From NCBI GenBank assembly GCA_964007475.1, contig OZ023275.1:38869381-38933380 (forward strand): DNA of 64,000 nt, given 5' to 3'. The notes beneath the pieces are model-generated. The model saw nothing but the letters and a program-made list of their open reading frames with translations. It was not told the origin of the DNA and did no database searches. The DNA is from Hybos culiciformis (Eukaryota; Arthropoda; Insecta; Diptera; Hybotidae). A program made the translations under genes and the position numbers. Position 1 is the first letter of the stretch; the number at the start of each line of letters is the position of its first letter. Positions 1-14,406 of the stretch are shown here, one piece after another.

Positions 1-167
1 TTAATACATAATATATCTATATATATTTGTACATATAATAAAATGGTATTGTACATAAATTTGATTACATACTATATGCCCCATAATATAATGTTGAACC
101 AAAATATATGTACAATAAAGTGTTTCCGTTGAAGATTTTTTATTAACAAGAACAGAATTCTAATTTT

Positions 168-213
168 GAACAAATAAATTAAAAATGTTTGAACAAATAA
201 ATTAAAAATGTTT
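168..213 (+). repeat. 23-bp tandem direct repeat, two copies
   Basis: The 23-bp unit GAACAAATAAATTAAAAATG plus TTT is present at 168-190 and again, without change, at 191-213. It is probably a simple slippage duplication. Confidence 0.85.
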
Positions 214-319
214 TAGACGGTAATTGCTGATTTGCATACTTACAAGCATTATTAAAACGTTTTTATTAGTTCACTTTGTTGTTCGGTACAAATTTTGTAA
301 TCAATTTTTCAGGCACTTC

Positions 320-730
320 TAGATGAGATAGAGGCTTGAAAATTGGAGCATAGGTCAGAAATGCATGACAATGCAACATAATGTAAAAATTATTGTGGTT
401 CCACGGTTCCACTGATTCTGAAATCACGCCGCTGTACCGATTTGGCTGAAATTTGGAACTTAAGTAGCATTAGGATCCGAGATGGTTATAGAATATTAGA
501 AATTTTTATCCGAGGCTCCGACGGGGGGGCTACCTTAGAAGCCGGTTTTGGAATTTACGTATATTCCGATAAAATGTTGTGGCGTTGGACCCGAAAAGTC
601 TATTTAAAAAACTGCTTGTTGAAACGCCCTCAACTGTTACGCCAGAGCTCAATTAGGGGCTATACAACAAATTCCGAAATTTTGAAAATAAGGGGATAAA
701 TTTCGAAATTTATATTTTTATGGATAAATT
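320..730. repeat. Possible transposon-derived segment, unclassified
   Basis: A block with clearly higher G+C than its surroundings, next to the foldback at 763-1068. It contains TACCGATTTGGCTGAAATTT at about 436-455, close to TACCGATTTCCCTGAAAATT in both arms of the foldback. That shared motif suggests one repeat family. An 85-codon open frame lies within it, but I recognise no protein domain. Confidence 0.4.
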
Positions 731-762
731 CGGTTCAAATAAGATTAAAAAGGAAAAAATAT

Positions 763-1068
763 ATAAATAAATAAAAAAAAATTTTAAAAACAACGTTTTT
801 ATAACGGAATAAAATAACTAAAAAGTAAAAAATATAATCAGAATTGATAACCTCATACCGATTTCCCTGAAAATTAATTCTCACGAAAAATGTGGGGCGC
901 CTAAAATTGAATATTTTTATCAATATTGTTTATCACACGCGCCCCACGTTTTTCGTGAGAATTAATTTTCAGGGAAATCGGTATGAGGTTATCAATTCTG
1001 ATTATATTTTTTACTTTTTAGTTAGTTTATTCCGTTATAAAAACGTTGTTTTTTTTTTATTTATTTAA
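763..1068. mobile_element. Foldback / MITE-like near-perfect inverted repeat
   Basis: The arms at about 790-900 and 939-1049 are reverse complements with only two mismatches over about 110 bases. Looser pairing extends out to about 763 and 1068. The loop is 38 bases (901-938). The inner ends of the arms are GC-rich (TGTGGGGCGC / GCGCCCCACG). No coding capacity. I could not define a target-site duplication. Confidence 0.8.
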
Positions 1069-4000
1069 TTATACATAAATTTGATAATATTTGAAGCTCT
1101 CCCAGGAAAGTTACTAATTTTGACTCAAATAAAAAAACAAAATTATATTTATACCCGTTCAATGCCAAAATATATGCCGAATCTTGTTCATTTTCATCTA
1201 GCTAAGGATGACAATTTATAATACGATTATTAACACCATTATTAGAAGCTCTCAACCGACAAAGGATAAATATTATTCAAATATGAACATTCCATTTTCC
1301 ATATACTCCATACCTAACTATACCTAAATTATTATGCTGTCATTTAAAAGGATTCTAATTTTTCACGCAATGAAATAAGTAATGACCAGCAACACTATTT
1401 TCAACTATGAAATCCATGGAAACGAAAAAAAAGGGGAGACTTTGATGAAAATACATCTCAAACACAATAAAAACCAAGAGAATAAGATTTCTCACAAATA
1501 CGATAAAATTTTATGGTAAAAGTTAAAAATTTTATTCTGGTTTACCATAAACGTACATATAATAAAAATGAAAACAAAAAGTCACGCCTTATCTTTGTTT
1601 ATTTTCATATTCTATTCAAGAAGAAAAAAAAAAAAGATATAATTTTTTTTTTTTTCATCAAGATAAGATGTAGATTGCGCACTGCCCCAAAAAAAAATGT
1701 TTAAAACAAAAAGAATTGTACATACATTTATGTATTTAGTACATTTTTTTTTATTGTTATTATATTTGTCAAAAAAAACTTTAAATTTTTAAAGAACATT
1801 TTAGGAATATGTATAATTTTTGATTCTATACATATTCTTGCAATTATACAATATTTAATTAAATTTATTTTTTGAATCTTAATCAATTTTTGCGGGACCA
1901 ATATATTTTAAGAATTATTTTTGACATTACTACTCCAATTATCATGACAACTAAATAAAAATAAATTCATAAAATAAATATATATATAAGTATTATATAT
2001 AAAATATATTTATACTAATAAGTTTAAACAAAGATCAGTTCATAAATAAATATAAATACAAGACGGTTTTACTTATTTTAAAATTTAATACAAGGTCTAA
2101 CTTGACGGTGAGTCATCGTTTTCATCAAAATTTCGTTCTTCTGACAAACTAATTTAACATATTTCATTATAAAATTCTCTGATTTTGTTATCAAATAAGA
2201 AGATATAAAATATTCTTATTCTAAGATCTAAGCAAAAGAAAAATTACTGTTAACTATACAAATAATTTTATATTTTGAAAGGTATAATAATGTACTCCAT
2301 CTTATTTATTAAATTTGAATCTCTGTATATATATATTTTTTTTTTTTCAAGTTTATAAATCTTTGTTTTTATGAGGCAACATTCGGGAATTTTTATTAGT
2401 TTCGGTCATTTATAATGTATGATTATATGTGGTTTAAACACAAAAACCTATGTGTACATTTTCAAATATATAATAGTAGTATACCTATATGGGATGTACA
2501 GTTTTAAAACAGCGTACATTTATGTATAATAACATATCTAGGCAGCATGCATAAATATGTGTTATATATATACATTTTCTTGTTATAAAACTGAAGTCAT
2601 TATTTTATAAATATTTTCTTCTTCATCACCATTTTCCTGGCTAGAAAATATATATTTATATTTTTTTTTTTTCTAAAATGATAATTATACCGCCAATGAT
2701 ATTAAATTTGGAGAAAAAAAACCTCTAAAATTAATAGCATTTATTTCAGATGGAAATAAAAAAAAATCTAAACAAAAATTTGAGAGTTGAAACCAGAAAT
2801 TATTTCATACTTTAAAAAATAAATATAAAAATTACTGATTGTGTTACTCTTCCCTTTAAGGACTAACAAATAAAAAAAATTAAATACCAGGTTTTATTTT
2901 GGTTATGCTGCTAAGAAGCTCGCGAGATTGTGATCTTTTTGAATTAGATCTTGACTTAAACCTACTCATTTTAATTTTTTTTATCTACAGACTTCGATTA
3001 CTTAATGTTAGGATGAAAAAATCAAAACATTCTATTGGCTTTTCTGATAAACAATTTCCAGTTTTGCTATGCGAGACATAAAAACTTTTAGGGTGAAATA
3101 ATTAAATTAAGCTTAATTTAAAAAGGGCAATAATTTAAGTCAAAATTTAAGCATAAAAAAAATGTGAAAATGTATTTTTTTTTGTTCATCCAATTTAAAA
3201 TATTGACCCTTTTTCTTATCAATTTATTTTTACGTAATTTTTTTACGGGTTGATTTTCTCAAAAAAATATAATTAAAGTTTGAATTATTAATAAATGAAA
3301 TATCAATTTAATTAGAGTTAAAATAACAACCCAAAAAATTCATTTTCAAGCGCAGAATCTTTCTCCATGTCTAAAAAATATATAAGTATATAAAGAAAAA
3401 ATAAATTTGAAAATTGCGCAAATCCTAAAATGGAGGGTATTAGAAATACAGAAAACCCATTCCTGAAAGATTGAAAAATCTTATATTGCAGAAAATTGTA
3501 CAACTTTAACAAAATTTCTAAAAGAAATTTTTATTTTTGGTAAAATATTTTTCCAATTTTTCATATTTTTCAGTACTTAAAGAAACGAATCTTTTGCTTT
3601 ATGACTACCGAAACTTCATAAGAAAAATATGTAGATATTTGCGTCAATAAGTTTTGATTGATATCACCTTATTTTAAGGTGACTGGTATTGTCTTTATTT
3701 AACTTACGGTCGTGGAATAAATTCAGTTCTCGGATTGGACTTTTTGTAATTTTTTCCAGTTTTCCAGTTGATCTAAGTGTAAATATGTACTGTATAAATA
3801 TCTAATTTATCTGTATAATGTATATATTATATAGAAAAAAAAAATTTACAACGAAAATATTTTAATCGCCAACCCAACCTATTAAGTCCAAAAAACGGCC
3901 TGTAACGTGGGCAAACGTTTGTATCAAAATTTTACTTACCAAGCATTCATTATATAGATGTTTTCAACATACTTAGCCACACATAATAATAAACCAACTA

Positions 4001-7000
4001 ATTATGTAAATTTTCGTTCTTCATCACACAAAAAAAAAATTTGTAAAGTCAATGACATTTAAAATGATAACATTTAAAGAAGTGACTAAAATATTTTCTT
4101 TTCAAGACAAATTTTATACTAAATATATACCTACCTATAAGTTTTTATATTAGTTATGCCATATATAGATAAAAATATGAATATTTTGCATAATTCAAAA
4201 TGTTAGCATAAATTAAATTATGAATTATTTATTACGGTAAAAAAAAGGATCCCATTATTTTTCAAAAAATATTTTTAATTTTTTTTTTGAAGCATTATTA
4301 TTATAACTTTTAAGTTTTGTTGAGCATTATATTTGTAAATATATTTATGTACATAATGTATATTATATATGTATTGTATTTCTAATTCTACAAACTCATA
4401 AATCTTTCGTCCTTCAAATTTCGCAGACTCTTTTGTGTATCCACTTTTATAATATTATTGTGTATTTATTATAACCATATTATATTATATTTGTTTATAG
4501 GTAAGGTACACATAAAATTTAAGCAAGTATGCATGAACAATAAAAAAAAGCTTTCAAAAATATATGAAAATAATATATGTACAATGCACATGTACTAATA
4601 TTTACACATATACATAGTGCGTATATAATATGTTGAAATTTCATATGTACAATTTTCTATATCATTAATATGTTATACATACATATTCATTCAAACTTTC
4701 CAAAATTCATTACATATTATCTAAATTAGGGAGATTTTGGAATAAATTATTTAAAATAAAAAATAAAAATTCTTTTAATTTTCAATTTATCCATATGATG
4801 AAAGTTAATATTTAAATGAAAAGCACTTATATTTTTTAATGAATTCTTGTAGATTTTTATTTAAATAAATTTTTTTTTTTATTTTTTCAATTTTCCAAAA
4901 TCGAATGAAAATTAAATTCTTCCCATTAAAAGAAAAGCTGCGCAAAAGGACTATTTTATATTTGAGGCAGCTAATAGTGTTCTCGACGGCTGCTTTTATA
5001 TTGTTTTTAAGTAAATTCATATTACTATCAAAATAGTTTTTAACTAACACTTTTAAAAATTTTTCGAATTTTTTGTGGATGAATGTCCTGGCCGAACTAT
5101 TGCTAGACTTCTGCTACAACTTTTGGTGAACTAATTTTTGGTCTTACGTTCATCGTTTACAAATTTTTTTGTTTTTTTCCGAACAGTTAATTTTTTATCC
5201 TTACAGTTTTATTTATTTTTTCCATTAATCAAACGTTGAAGTACGCATGAGGTTGAAGATTTGTTCCTTTTCACTAATATTGAAATCTATATGTAACTTT
5301 TCCCGTCTTTGTGACGGTTTAAGTTAAATTTTCTTTTGTCAATAGTAGTATCTTTTGTTATTTCCTGTCTTATTCTTCTGTCTTAGTTAGAAATCAGATT
5401 CAAATGGTTTCAACGAATTTTGATTACGGCTTAATCAAGGTGTATTGAAAAATTAAAAAAAAAAAAAAAAAAAAATGTTTTTGGTAGTAGTACGACTACT
5501 CTAGTCTGAAAAAAATTTAACAAAGGAGTACGAAAACTTTTGTTACCAGCTGCATATGAATATTCTGGTGGATCTAAAAATAATTGCATTCATTTTTAAG
5601 AATTTTTCTTTTTTTTGACATATAATAATTTTAATTAGTTTTTTCAATTATTAAATTTGACAAAAATAAAAAACATCCCTTCAGATTTCTATTTGCTTCT
5701 CCACAAAAAAAAATAAAAATAAAATAAAATAAAAATATGTATTCAAGTCTCTAGGTGTTTTTTTTTTTTATATTATATTTTTAAATGAGAAATTTTCATT
5801 TTTTAATATTTGTGGCATAGAGGCACAAAATTTCTATCGCAACAGAAAATATATGAAAAAAAAAAATATTAAAATGTTTTCCTTCTGATGGAAAACTTTA
5901 ATGTTACGGTTGAGAAAAGGAAAATTCTCATAAATTACTCGTGCGCGCAAAAAAAAAAAAAAATGGATAGAAAAAATAAAAAGAATAAATAAACGTGGAA
6001 AAAGTTCATTCACTAATACATACATTATATATAATATATATAGATAAAATGTGAAAAGGAAAATAAAATTTTGAATAAAAAAAAAATAAATTTTGATAAA
6101 AAAAAAAGTTTGTGAGAAAAAAAGCAAATGTTTTTATTATACATATTCGTTTCCTTTTAACCAGCAATTTAAAATCATTCAATAACGCTTGAAGCTCAAC
6201 CCTCAGATAAGGAAACTTTTCGGCGAAATCAATAGTAATTTTCTTTCTTTTTAATTTTAAGTTTTAACTATGATTGCAACAATCTTTTTTGAAAGCGTTT
6301 TGCCCCATAGAAATGTAGATATATTAATACTAACGCTTAATACATACATATACACTTAACGCTTCTTTTCTAAAGTGGTTTCAATAGTTTAAAAAATCTA
6401 TTATTTTGTTCGAGAAATCCCAATTTCATCTCATATTTTGTCAAAACTTATACCAAAACATCAATTCGTAGTCAACTTCTTATTACTCTTAGATTGAATA
6501 TGATCGCTTAAAGATACAAGATACATTTTCATATTTCAACATAACAATTAATTTCAGAGTTTTCAGAAATACATAACATTAAAAATATTGAAATTAATCG
6601 AATGTTTTTCATTGCAAAAATATATGCTGCTCGGTGTACACAACGTTGAAAGCACCTTTTCAAATGTACCTTATATATTCGTTGAAATTTCATTATTAGG
6701 ATACACACACGACGTAAAACATACACAGTTCCATAAAAAGCAATAAAATGAAGGACTGAAAGCTTGATAAAGAATAAAATGAAAAATTGAAAAAAAAAAA
6801 ATTGTATGGAGAGAAAAAAAAAATTATTTTCCACGAAAATTGAAGTAAAAAAGTTTTCATTCTTTTTTTTTTTTTTAATGTAATCTTTTGCAATTACACA
6901 AAAAAAAAAAAAAGGAAAACAGAAATCTAAATAAATTTTTTTAAGGATAAAAAATAATAAAACATTTTTTTCTTGAATACCGCCAAGTTTTTTGCACAAG

Positions 7001-7250
7001 TTGACGTTAAGTCGTGGTGAAAACGTGAAAAAAAAGTAAAAACAAATAATAAAATTTGGTTCATAGATATAATTAACATTTTGTAATTTTTTTTTAATAT
7101 ACCTGTGTATTTTGAAAATTAAAAATTTTATACCTATTGGAATTTATATTTTTTTTCAAATGGACTAATTTTTAAACAAAAATTAATATTTTTAACTAAT
7201 CTTAAAAAATGTATTTATATGTTTTCGATTGGGATTAGAATATACCATGT

Positions 7251-7298
7251 TTGAACAAACAGCTGATCAAACATAAACAAAATCGATCAGCTGTTCAA
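7251..7298. repeat. Inverted repeat around AACAGCTGATC
   Basis: TTGAACAAACAGCTGATC at 7251-7268 is mirrored by GATCAGCTGTTCAA at 7285-7298, with a 16-base spacer. The 11-bp core AACAGCTGATC is perfect in both arms, and each carries a CAGCTG E-box. Confidence 0.6.
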
Positions 7299-9132
7299 TT
7301 TAATTAAACCAAAATTGAAATTTAATAAAATTTAAGAAGTTTTAAATATAAATATTAATTTTAAAAAACTTAAAAGTGAAATAAAAATAAAATCATAAAT
7401 GTATGTAGAATAAAATTTGCATTATAAATTGCTGTTTATACGCTTCATTAATTACAAAATAAAATTTTATGGATTAAAAAAATTTTTATAAAATTTAACT
7501 TTAAAGTAAAAAAGAAAAAAACATATTTGTAATTATTTTGTTTTTATCAAAAAATAGTAAACAAAATAATTATATAAGCAGTAAATATATAAACACTAAT
7601 GATGATGGCTAATTAAAATACTTACATATGTATAGAAAATATAAATATCTTGTATATACTATACTTCTATTTATAACTAATACTTTTATTTAAGACCATA
7701 AACCTTTTAAATCTATGTACTATAACATATAAATTACGTTATGTATTACTTTGTATGTAACTAAAATTGTGGAAATAGTAATAGGTATACAAATATACAT
7801 TTAATTTTACAATTAAATAAAATTAAGTTTTGGATATTGTGAACGGAATATGAAATTTTCAAGGTAAAACATTTATTTTATTTATTATTTTAAATTAATA
7901 TAATATTAAATTAATTTATCTGGAATTTATATTATTTTAATTATTTTCATCTTTTTCGTTGTTAAAAAATCTTATATTTGGATAATTCTGTCGCTGATGA
8001 AGTTTTCGACACAAAATAGTTATAACTTAAACGAAAATATTGAAACATTCAAGAAGGACGGATTGGTTCAACTTATTTCACCAGAAAGTTGTTAAACTAA
8101 TACCTCAGACAGACTATAGGTTAGTCTCTGTGAGGTGTAACTTAATTTTTCCATAATTTTTAAATTTGCCTCAAAATTTAATAACCGATTCTAAAAATGC
8201 TTAATCTCTGAAAATTTAATTTTTAAAACTTTGATTGAATATAGTTACTTTTAAATATACAGAAATTGTTTTCCACAATCTCATCGTCTTTAATTTTATT
8301 ACGGTTTCTCGCAAAATCTTTCACTATATCAAATCATCAAATCGTAATATTGATGTATTGATGAAATTAATTTTCATAAAGCCGACGGTAGGTATGTATT
8401 TTAAAAATATCAAAAGTGAAACAAATTTAAAATAATTCTAGCTACGTAAGCATAATATTTAAAATTATGAAATATAACACTATCATACGAAACCATAAAT
8501 TTTCCATCATTTTGAACATATAAAGATTAAAAAAAAACTTAAAGTTTTACATGTTTCTTGCAAATTTTTTATGTTTTTTTAACGATAATTTCTATCAAGT
8601 ATTGTATAATGTATATATAATACCTGAAAGAATAAAGTGTGTTCGATGAAATTGCATTGACCGCACGTTCGTTCTTTAATATCGTTATTTTTAATACTTT
8701 GCAAGTAACAATTTCGTTAGGAATATGCCCTTTTTTGAAACATTAATTCGATTTAATTAACAAATTAGAGTATAAATCAAAATATTGCTAATAATGTTAA
8801 GTATAAAGAACATTTGATAATTCCACAAATTTAATTGACAAATTATTTTGGGTTTTAAAATAACTTTTACTTAATTACCCAATCAATGTCAAAATATTGT
8901 TTGCAATTTATTAGAACCTTAATAGTTTTTGCGATTCAAAACGACTTCTCATGAATTTTATTTTTTTGTAGAAAAGAACGAAACTGTTCATGGTATAGCT
9001 TGAGAGTTTGTATCATTGTTCGAGGAAAAAGTTTAATTCCAATCAACCTTATGAGTTCAAAAAAAAACTTTCTTTGGAGAAGATCTGCAGAAGTAAAATT
9101 TTTCATCAAAAAGCAATTAATTATTTATCATA

Positions 9133-9137
<5 letters not shown>

Positions 9138-9170
<33 letters not shown>
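9138..9170. repeat. (TTA)n microsatellite
   Basis: Eleven uninterrupted TTA units. Confidence 0.95.
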
Positions 9171-9171
<1 letters not shown>

Positions 9172-9661
9172 AAATCTACTGCATTCCGCAGCTACTGAAT
9201 TTTTAATCTTATTTTCATAAAAAAAAAAAAAAAATTTATCAAAAAAAAAATCATAATCTTAATTTATGAAATTTATTTTTTATCAAAATCGGAAGAACAT
9301 GAAACAGATTTACCTAAAAAATATTATTCTTAAAATTTTATTATTTTTTTTTAAAGTAAATTTAAAAATATATATTCAAAACTTTATTAGATATTTGGGG
9401 ACTCTTTTGGAGGATTAATTTAAAAATAAAAAAAAAAAAAACTTTCAAAATGCTTAATTACTTCGGGTTGGTCTTTAATTTTTTTGGCATATTCTTAAAT
9501 TTGTCATATTCAATTATTATTTAGAATTGAAAATAATTTAAAATATTTATAAAAAAAAAAAAAACTTTAAAAATTCAATTTAGATAAATAAGAAATTCAA
9601 TAATTGCTTTATTTTTCTTTTTCTTTTTTTTTTTCTCACAAATAATGTAATTAAATTAATT

Positions 9662-9926
9662 CAAACTGTATTTTATATTTAATTTTAGAGTTGAGAAAAT
9701 TTTCAGTAATTTTACTAATCAAACATTTTTATGTAATTTATATTATATTGATATAAGAATATTTTTCAAGAATTCCTTAATTGTTTAAAATTTGATCAAA
9801 CTGAAATTTATTTTTAATTTTAGGTTTGAGAAAATTTTCAGGAATTATACTAATCAACCTTTTTATGTAATTTATATTGTATTGATATAAGAATATTTTT
9901 TAAGAATATTTTTCAAGAAGTCCTCA
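9662..9926. repeat. Tandem duplication of about 115-130 bp
   Basis: The segment from 9662 to about 9777 is repeated from 9796 to about 9926. Shared stretches include TGAGAAAATTTTCAG, TTTTTATGTAATTTATATT and TTGATATAAGAATATTTTT. The second copy differs by scattered substitutions and a small internal duplication of AAGAATATTTTT. Confidence 0.8.
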
Positions 9927-12900
9927 ACTCAACATTAATGTAAGATTATTTTTTGTCGATACTCGCCACTAGTATTTTTTTATATACTACAGAGTTATTG
10001 TAAATTTTATTGTATCCAAATAATTTATTTTATAAGAACTCATGTACTATATGTAAGTCATCCATTATAATTAGTTATTATTATTTTTAATTCGAATTAT
10101 ATACATTGTAATAAATGAAGGATCAATAAATAAATAAATAAATAAAAAATAATAATTATTATAATAATTTAAGTTTTCTTCAATTCAAATTAACTGATAG
10201 GAAAATCTATTATAATAAAATAAAATGTCCAAAAAACGTAAAATAGAAAATGTCGTTCTATAATTTTCCCACAAAATAAGAAAGAGTGTAAGAAAGAGTG
10301 ACCATTTAAAGTTTGCTGTAAATATTATTTTAAATTGATTTTTTTTATTTTTAGAAAATTTCTTGAGATTTAAATAACACCAAAATTTATAACTATAGTA
10401 TACATATGAAATTTTAAGGATTAGTATCAACAAAAAAAATGTTTTAACAGCATCAAGGATCCATCAAAATAAAGCTTATTTTTAGTTGCGACAGCCGAAC
10501 GATTTAATCGCATCATTTATTTATATTGAGGCTTATGAATGTGCTCCCACCAATGGGGGAATTGCACTATTCTGTTTCGGAATTTCGTACAAATTATTCT
10601 GCACCGATAACGATAGTGAACATCGTTTTTCTTTCAAAAATTAATTAAAAATAAATTTATTGAAAATTTAACTCAAATTTATTTATTTAATTTCTTATCC
10701 ATTTTTTAAAAATGAAATGGTGCAGTAAATTAGAAAATTGTAAAGTTAATCAAAAAAAAAATATACATTTGTATATAATAAAAATTATTTGTACCAGAAT
10801 CTCCAATAATAAGAATTTTCTTTAGAAAAAAACTTAATAATTCTTCAAAACTTTAATTTACCACATGTGAATTTCGTTTACACACTTGGAAATTAAAATT
10901 TTGAAAATTAATACTTATTTTTATTTAAAAAAAAAATAAAAAAAAATTTCAAATAAATTTTGCATTAGTTTTCGTTTATAAATCAATAAATGATGGTTCT
11001 CAAAAGTCAGTATTAAATACTTTAACTCTCTACATGTGGTCTGGTATATTAATGTGTCAAGTGTTTGTTAAGGAAGCACTTAATGTTCAAATAATTAAAA
11101 AAAAAAAATTATTATAGGTATATTACAAAAGGGGAAAACATAAACTCATAACATATAATTATGTAGGTACAAAATACTTGTTTGTACACCATGGAATAAT
11201 AATAGTATGAAAAAATGAAAAAATATAATTTTACTATTTTTTCATTAATTTAAAGAATTCCTTGTTATTCTTTTGTTTTTACTATGCTATGAAGTTTGAA
11301 AATCGGACGACATAAACTTTAAAAAAAAATGCAATAGTGTAGTGTATGCTTATTTTGTTTTCTAGAATAATTGAAACAATTTCATATTTATTTTGAAAGA
11401 AGTAAGATAAAATTATATTTTTGGATTGTTGAAGTTTGATAATTGCTCAATTTTGAATAAAGTTTAATGTTTTAAAGGAAAATATTTGGTTGAATTTGTT
11501 TTAAATGAATTTGTGTCTGAAAAGCTATATATTGCCTACCTGTGTACTATACCAATTTCCAAAAAATAATCTTATTTTTTAGAGATTGTTGAAAAAAATT
11601 AAATCCCTCTAATATAATATTTACAAATTAATTTTCTTTCTTTTTAAAGATATTTAAAATTCGCCAAATTAAATAATATAGCTACATACCATAAAATAAA
11701 TTGTTTGTGAAATTTTGAGTATATCAATATACTCATTACTATTTTCAATTGTACCACCAATCAAAATAATAACAGCTACATTATATCTTCATACGTGCAA
11801 ATTTTGATAAAATATCCTGCATTCTTTTATAAGATTGCTGGGTAAAATAAATTCTCTGTTAAACACCTCAGTTTACATTATGGATATTTACATTATTTGT
11901 ATTTAAGTTTTTTTTATTTTGTTTTATTTTTTATCTTCCCTTGAGCCAAATAAACACTATGGTGATCAAAAATAAACTTCATATAATCACAAAGAGCAAT
12001 TATTATATTTTTCATGAGAAAATGCACAAACAGTTAAAGTAAACTTTTGAGTTGAAATCTTTTATTTTAATTTTATACTCTAGTTTTTTGTGCTACATTT
12101 TGTACTCATTTTATTTTAAATACAATCTGAATTTACAAGAGATATTGAAAGATATATAAAAAACTTTAGTTTGAATCTTATTCTAAAATGACTTGTTGTA
12201 AGTAATTTCTATTATAAATGAAATATTGCAGTTCTTTGTGGCAAAGGTTTTGTTTCTATCTCGAGTGCTAGGGACAAAAAATTCTCATTTGAATACTTTT
12301 CTAATTGAATTAGGTACGTCAAATCCAAATTGTAAAAAAGGATTCGCAACCTAAATGTACAACATAAAACCTTTATTCACTAACTTCTATATATAAAAGA
12401 CACATTTCCCAGTCTGTATCAAATATTTTCTTTATCGCCAACTAGACCATTACAACTAGATTTAATGTAATGGTTTTTTTCAAAATTTTATTTTTTTGAT
12501 TGCTCTAAAATACTTCATTCCTGAATGTAGCATAATACTTTATCCAACTCTGTATCGTACTTGATTTACCATATAAAGTTATATAAACTATATCCTTGTC
12601 TCCATTATTTACTATATATCTATTTCTATTCTATCCTCAAAACACCATTATATTTATGTTAAAATTAATCTTTTGTAGTTTTATTCTGAAAATATCCACC
12701 CTGACAAACTAAAATATGACACAATCTTTACATATAAATAAATATTCCATTACTTTAAATCTAGGATAATTAATTTTGCCTTAGAGTTTTTTTTCCTAGA
12801 AGAATAAAATAAAATTAAATTAATTAAATATGAATTGCATTACATTTCATATTTACAATAAGGTGTGTAAATTATGAATAACAATGTTATAAAATGTGAT

Positions 12901-13362
12901 GATAATTTTTTTTTTATTATTATATTGTCATCGCAATAAATAATTTTTAATTATAATGAAAATTTGATTGGACAAGAATATACTTTTAAGCTTTTAAGCT
13001 AATCAGAAAAAACATGAGTATAATTTTATCAAAATAAAAAATAAAATATCAATTTTAAAACTATTAGCAATTAAAAGCTATTATCTTTTATTCATAAATT
13101 ATTTTATGTAAATCCTATTCATATATTAAAATTCTTCAATATTGTAGTCTAGTCAACTAAATCCTTTTCGTTTGCTTTTTGTTAACTGATATAATATTGT
13201 CTTTTATGTCAATCGTTTTGTAGGTAAACATTATCTGCAAATTTATTCAACAATTAGCTTTCCAGAATCGGCTGTGGAACCTAAAACATCTACAATCTTA
13301 ACAGTTCAAAAAAATTTTTGAATTACTTATTTCGAAATTTTTTCAATAAACTTAATATTTCA

Positions 13363-13412
13363 TTTGCAAACAAAAAATAAATTTAATAAATTTATTATTT
13401 TTGGTTTGCAAA
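13363..13412. repeat. 50-bp near-perfect hairpin
   Basis: TTTGCAAAC at 13363-13371 pairs with GTTTGCAAA at 13404-13412. The A+T-rich inner parts also pair almost to the centre, so there is practically no loop. Confidence 0.7.
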
Positions 13413-14369
13413 ACAGTATATTAATAATTAGCTCTATGCTTGTCAGTTTTATTTTTATTACAAAAAATATTTATACATTTAATCCGGTTTGGGACACAAA
13501 TAGTTTATGCTGACATTAAATCAAGACTTCTTTTGACTTGTTGACATCATTTGGAATAAAAGAAAAATTTATTATGATGACATATAGAAAATAAAAATCC
13601 ACACAATTTCCTAAATTTATTGAACTTATATATGCGTGTTTATTTATTATAACAAAAGCTTCAATCAAGGTCAGCAATTTATTTTATTGAATAAAATATA
13701 TTTTTTTGAATTGACTAATTTAATAAGAGCAAATTAGGCCCCTTACTTGAAAAAATGGAGATTAATAGGTATCTTTCAGAAATGAAGTATTGAGTCCGTT
13801 ATTAACATTTCGATTTAAAATACTTTTTGGCCGTTTCTCACTAAATCATCAATTAGGGGCACCTTAAAAATTGTTAGCTAGAAATGGGTTGAAAATGGAT
13901 TACCATGGTATATGGTATTTAAGTAGATTAGGTTGAAGGAACGATTTTTGTTAAGAAATAGAAGAGGGACTGAAAATGAGTATCTATGAAAATTGATGTA
14001 TAAACAGAGAGCGATAGTTGAAATCTTAAAAAAAATTCCTGAGATCTCATAATCATTTATGAGTCATAGTTCTATATATTTTTAACATTACTACAATCGA
14101 TCTCTACCAATAAGTGTTTAAAAGCTAAAAAGATGACAGTGTAGTATCTAAGAAAACAGCAGAATACGGAATAAAGCAAACTCATTTAAAATATTTTAGA
14201 AAATTTAAAATTATAAAGAGCTCTAACTTACAACTTAAATAGGAATTTCTTGAATTAGTATATATTACAATCGTGTCCTTAATATAATACTATACATAAA
14301 ACTCTTTATTATTTCTATTTCGAAAATTTAAAAATATATAAAATGCATTTAAGTGGCATTAGGATTGTT

Positions 14370-14371
<2 letters not shown>

Positions 14372-14402
<31 letters not shown>
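14372..14402. repeat. (AT)n microsatellite
   Basis: About fifteen uninterrupted AT units. Confidence 0.95.

Positions 14403-14406
<4 letters not shown>

Noticed and set aside
442..699. 85-codon + strand frame
   Set aside because: It lies in a probable repeat segment and shows no recognisable protein domain.
6529..6999. 156-codon - strand frame rich in Phe, Ile and Lys
   Set aside because: Composed largely of poly-A/T tracts read as Phe and Lys; no domain and no splice context.
7531..7571. Inverted repeat AATTATTTTGTTT / AAACAAAATAATT
   Set aside because: Pure A+T-biased palindromes of this length are expected in this DNA.
8102..8136. 15-bp hairpin with a 5-base loop
   Set aside because: Two mismatches and a stem too short for a miRNA precursor; such hairpins arise by chance.
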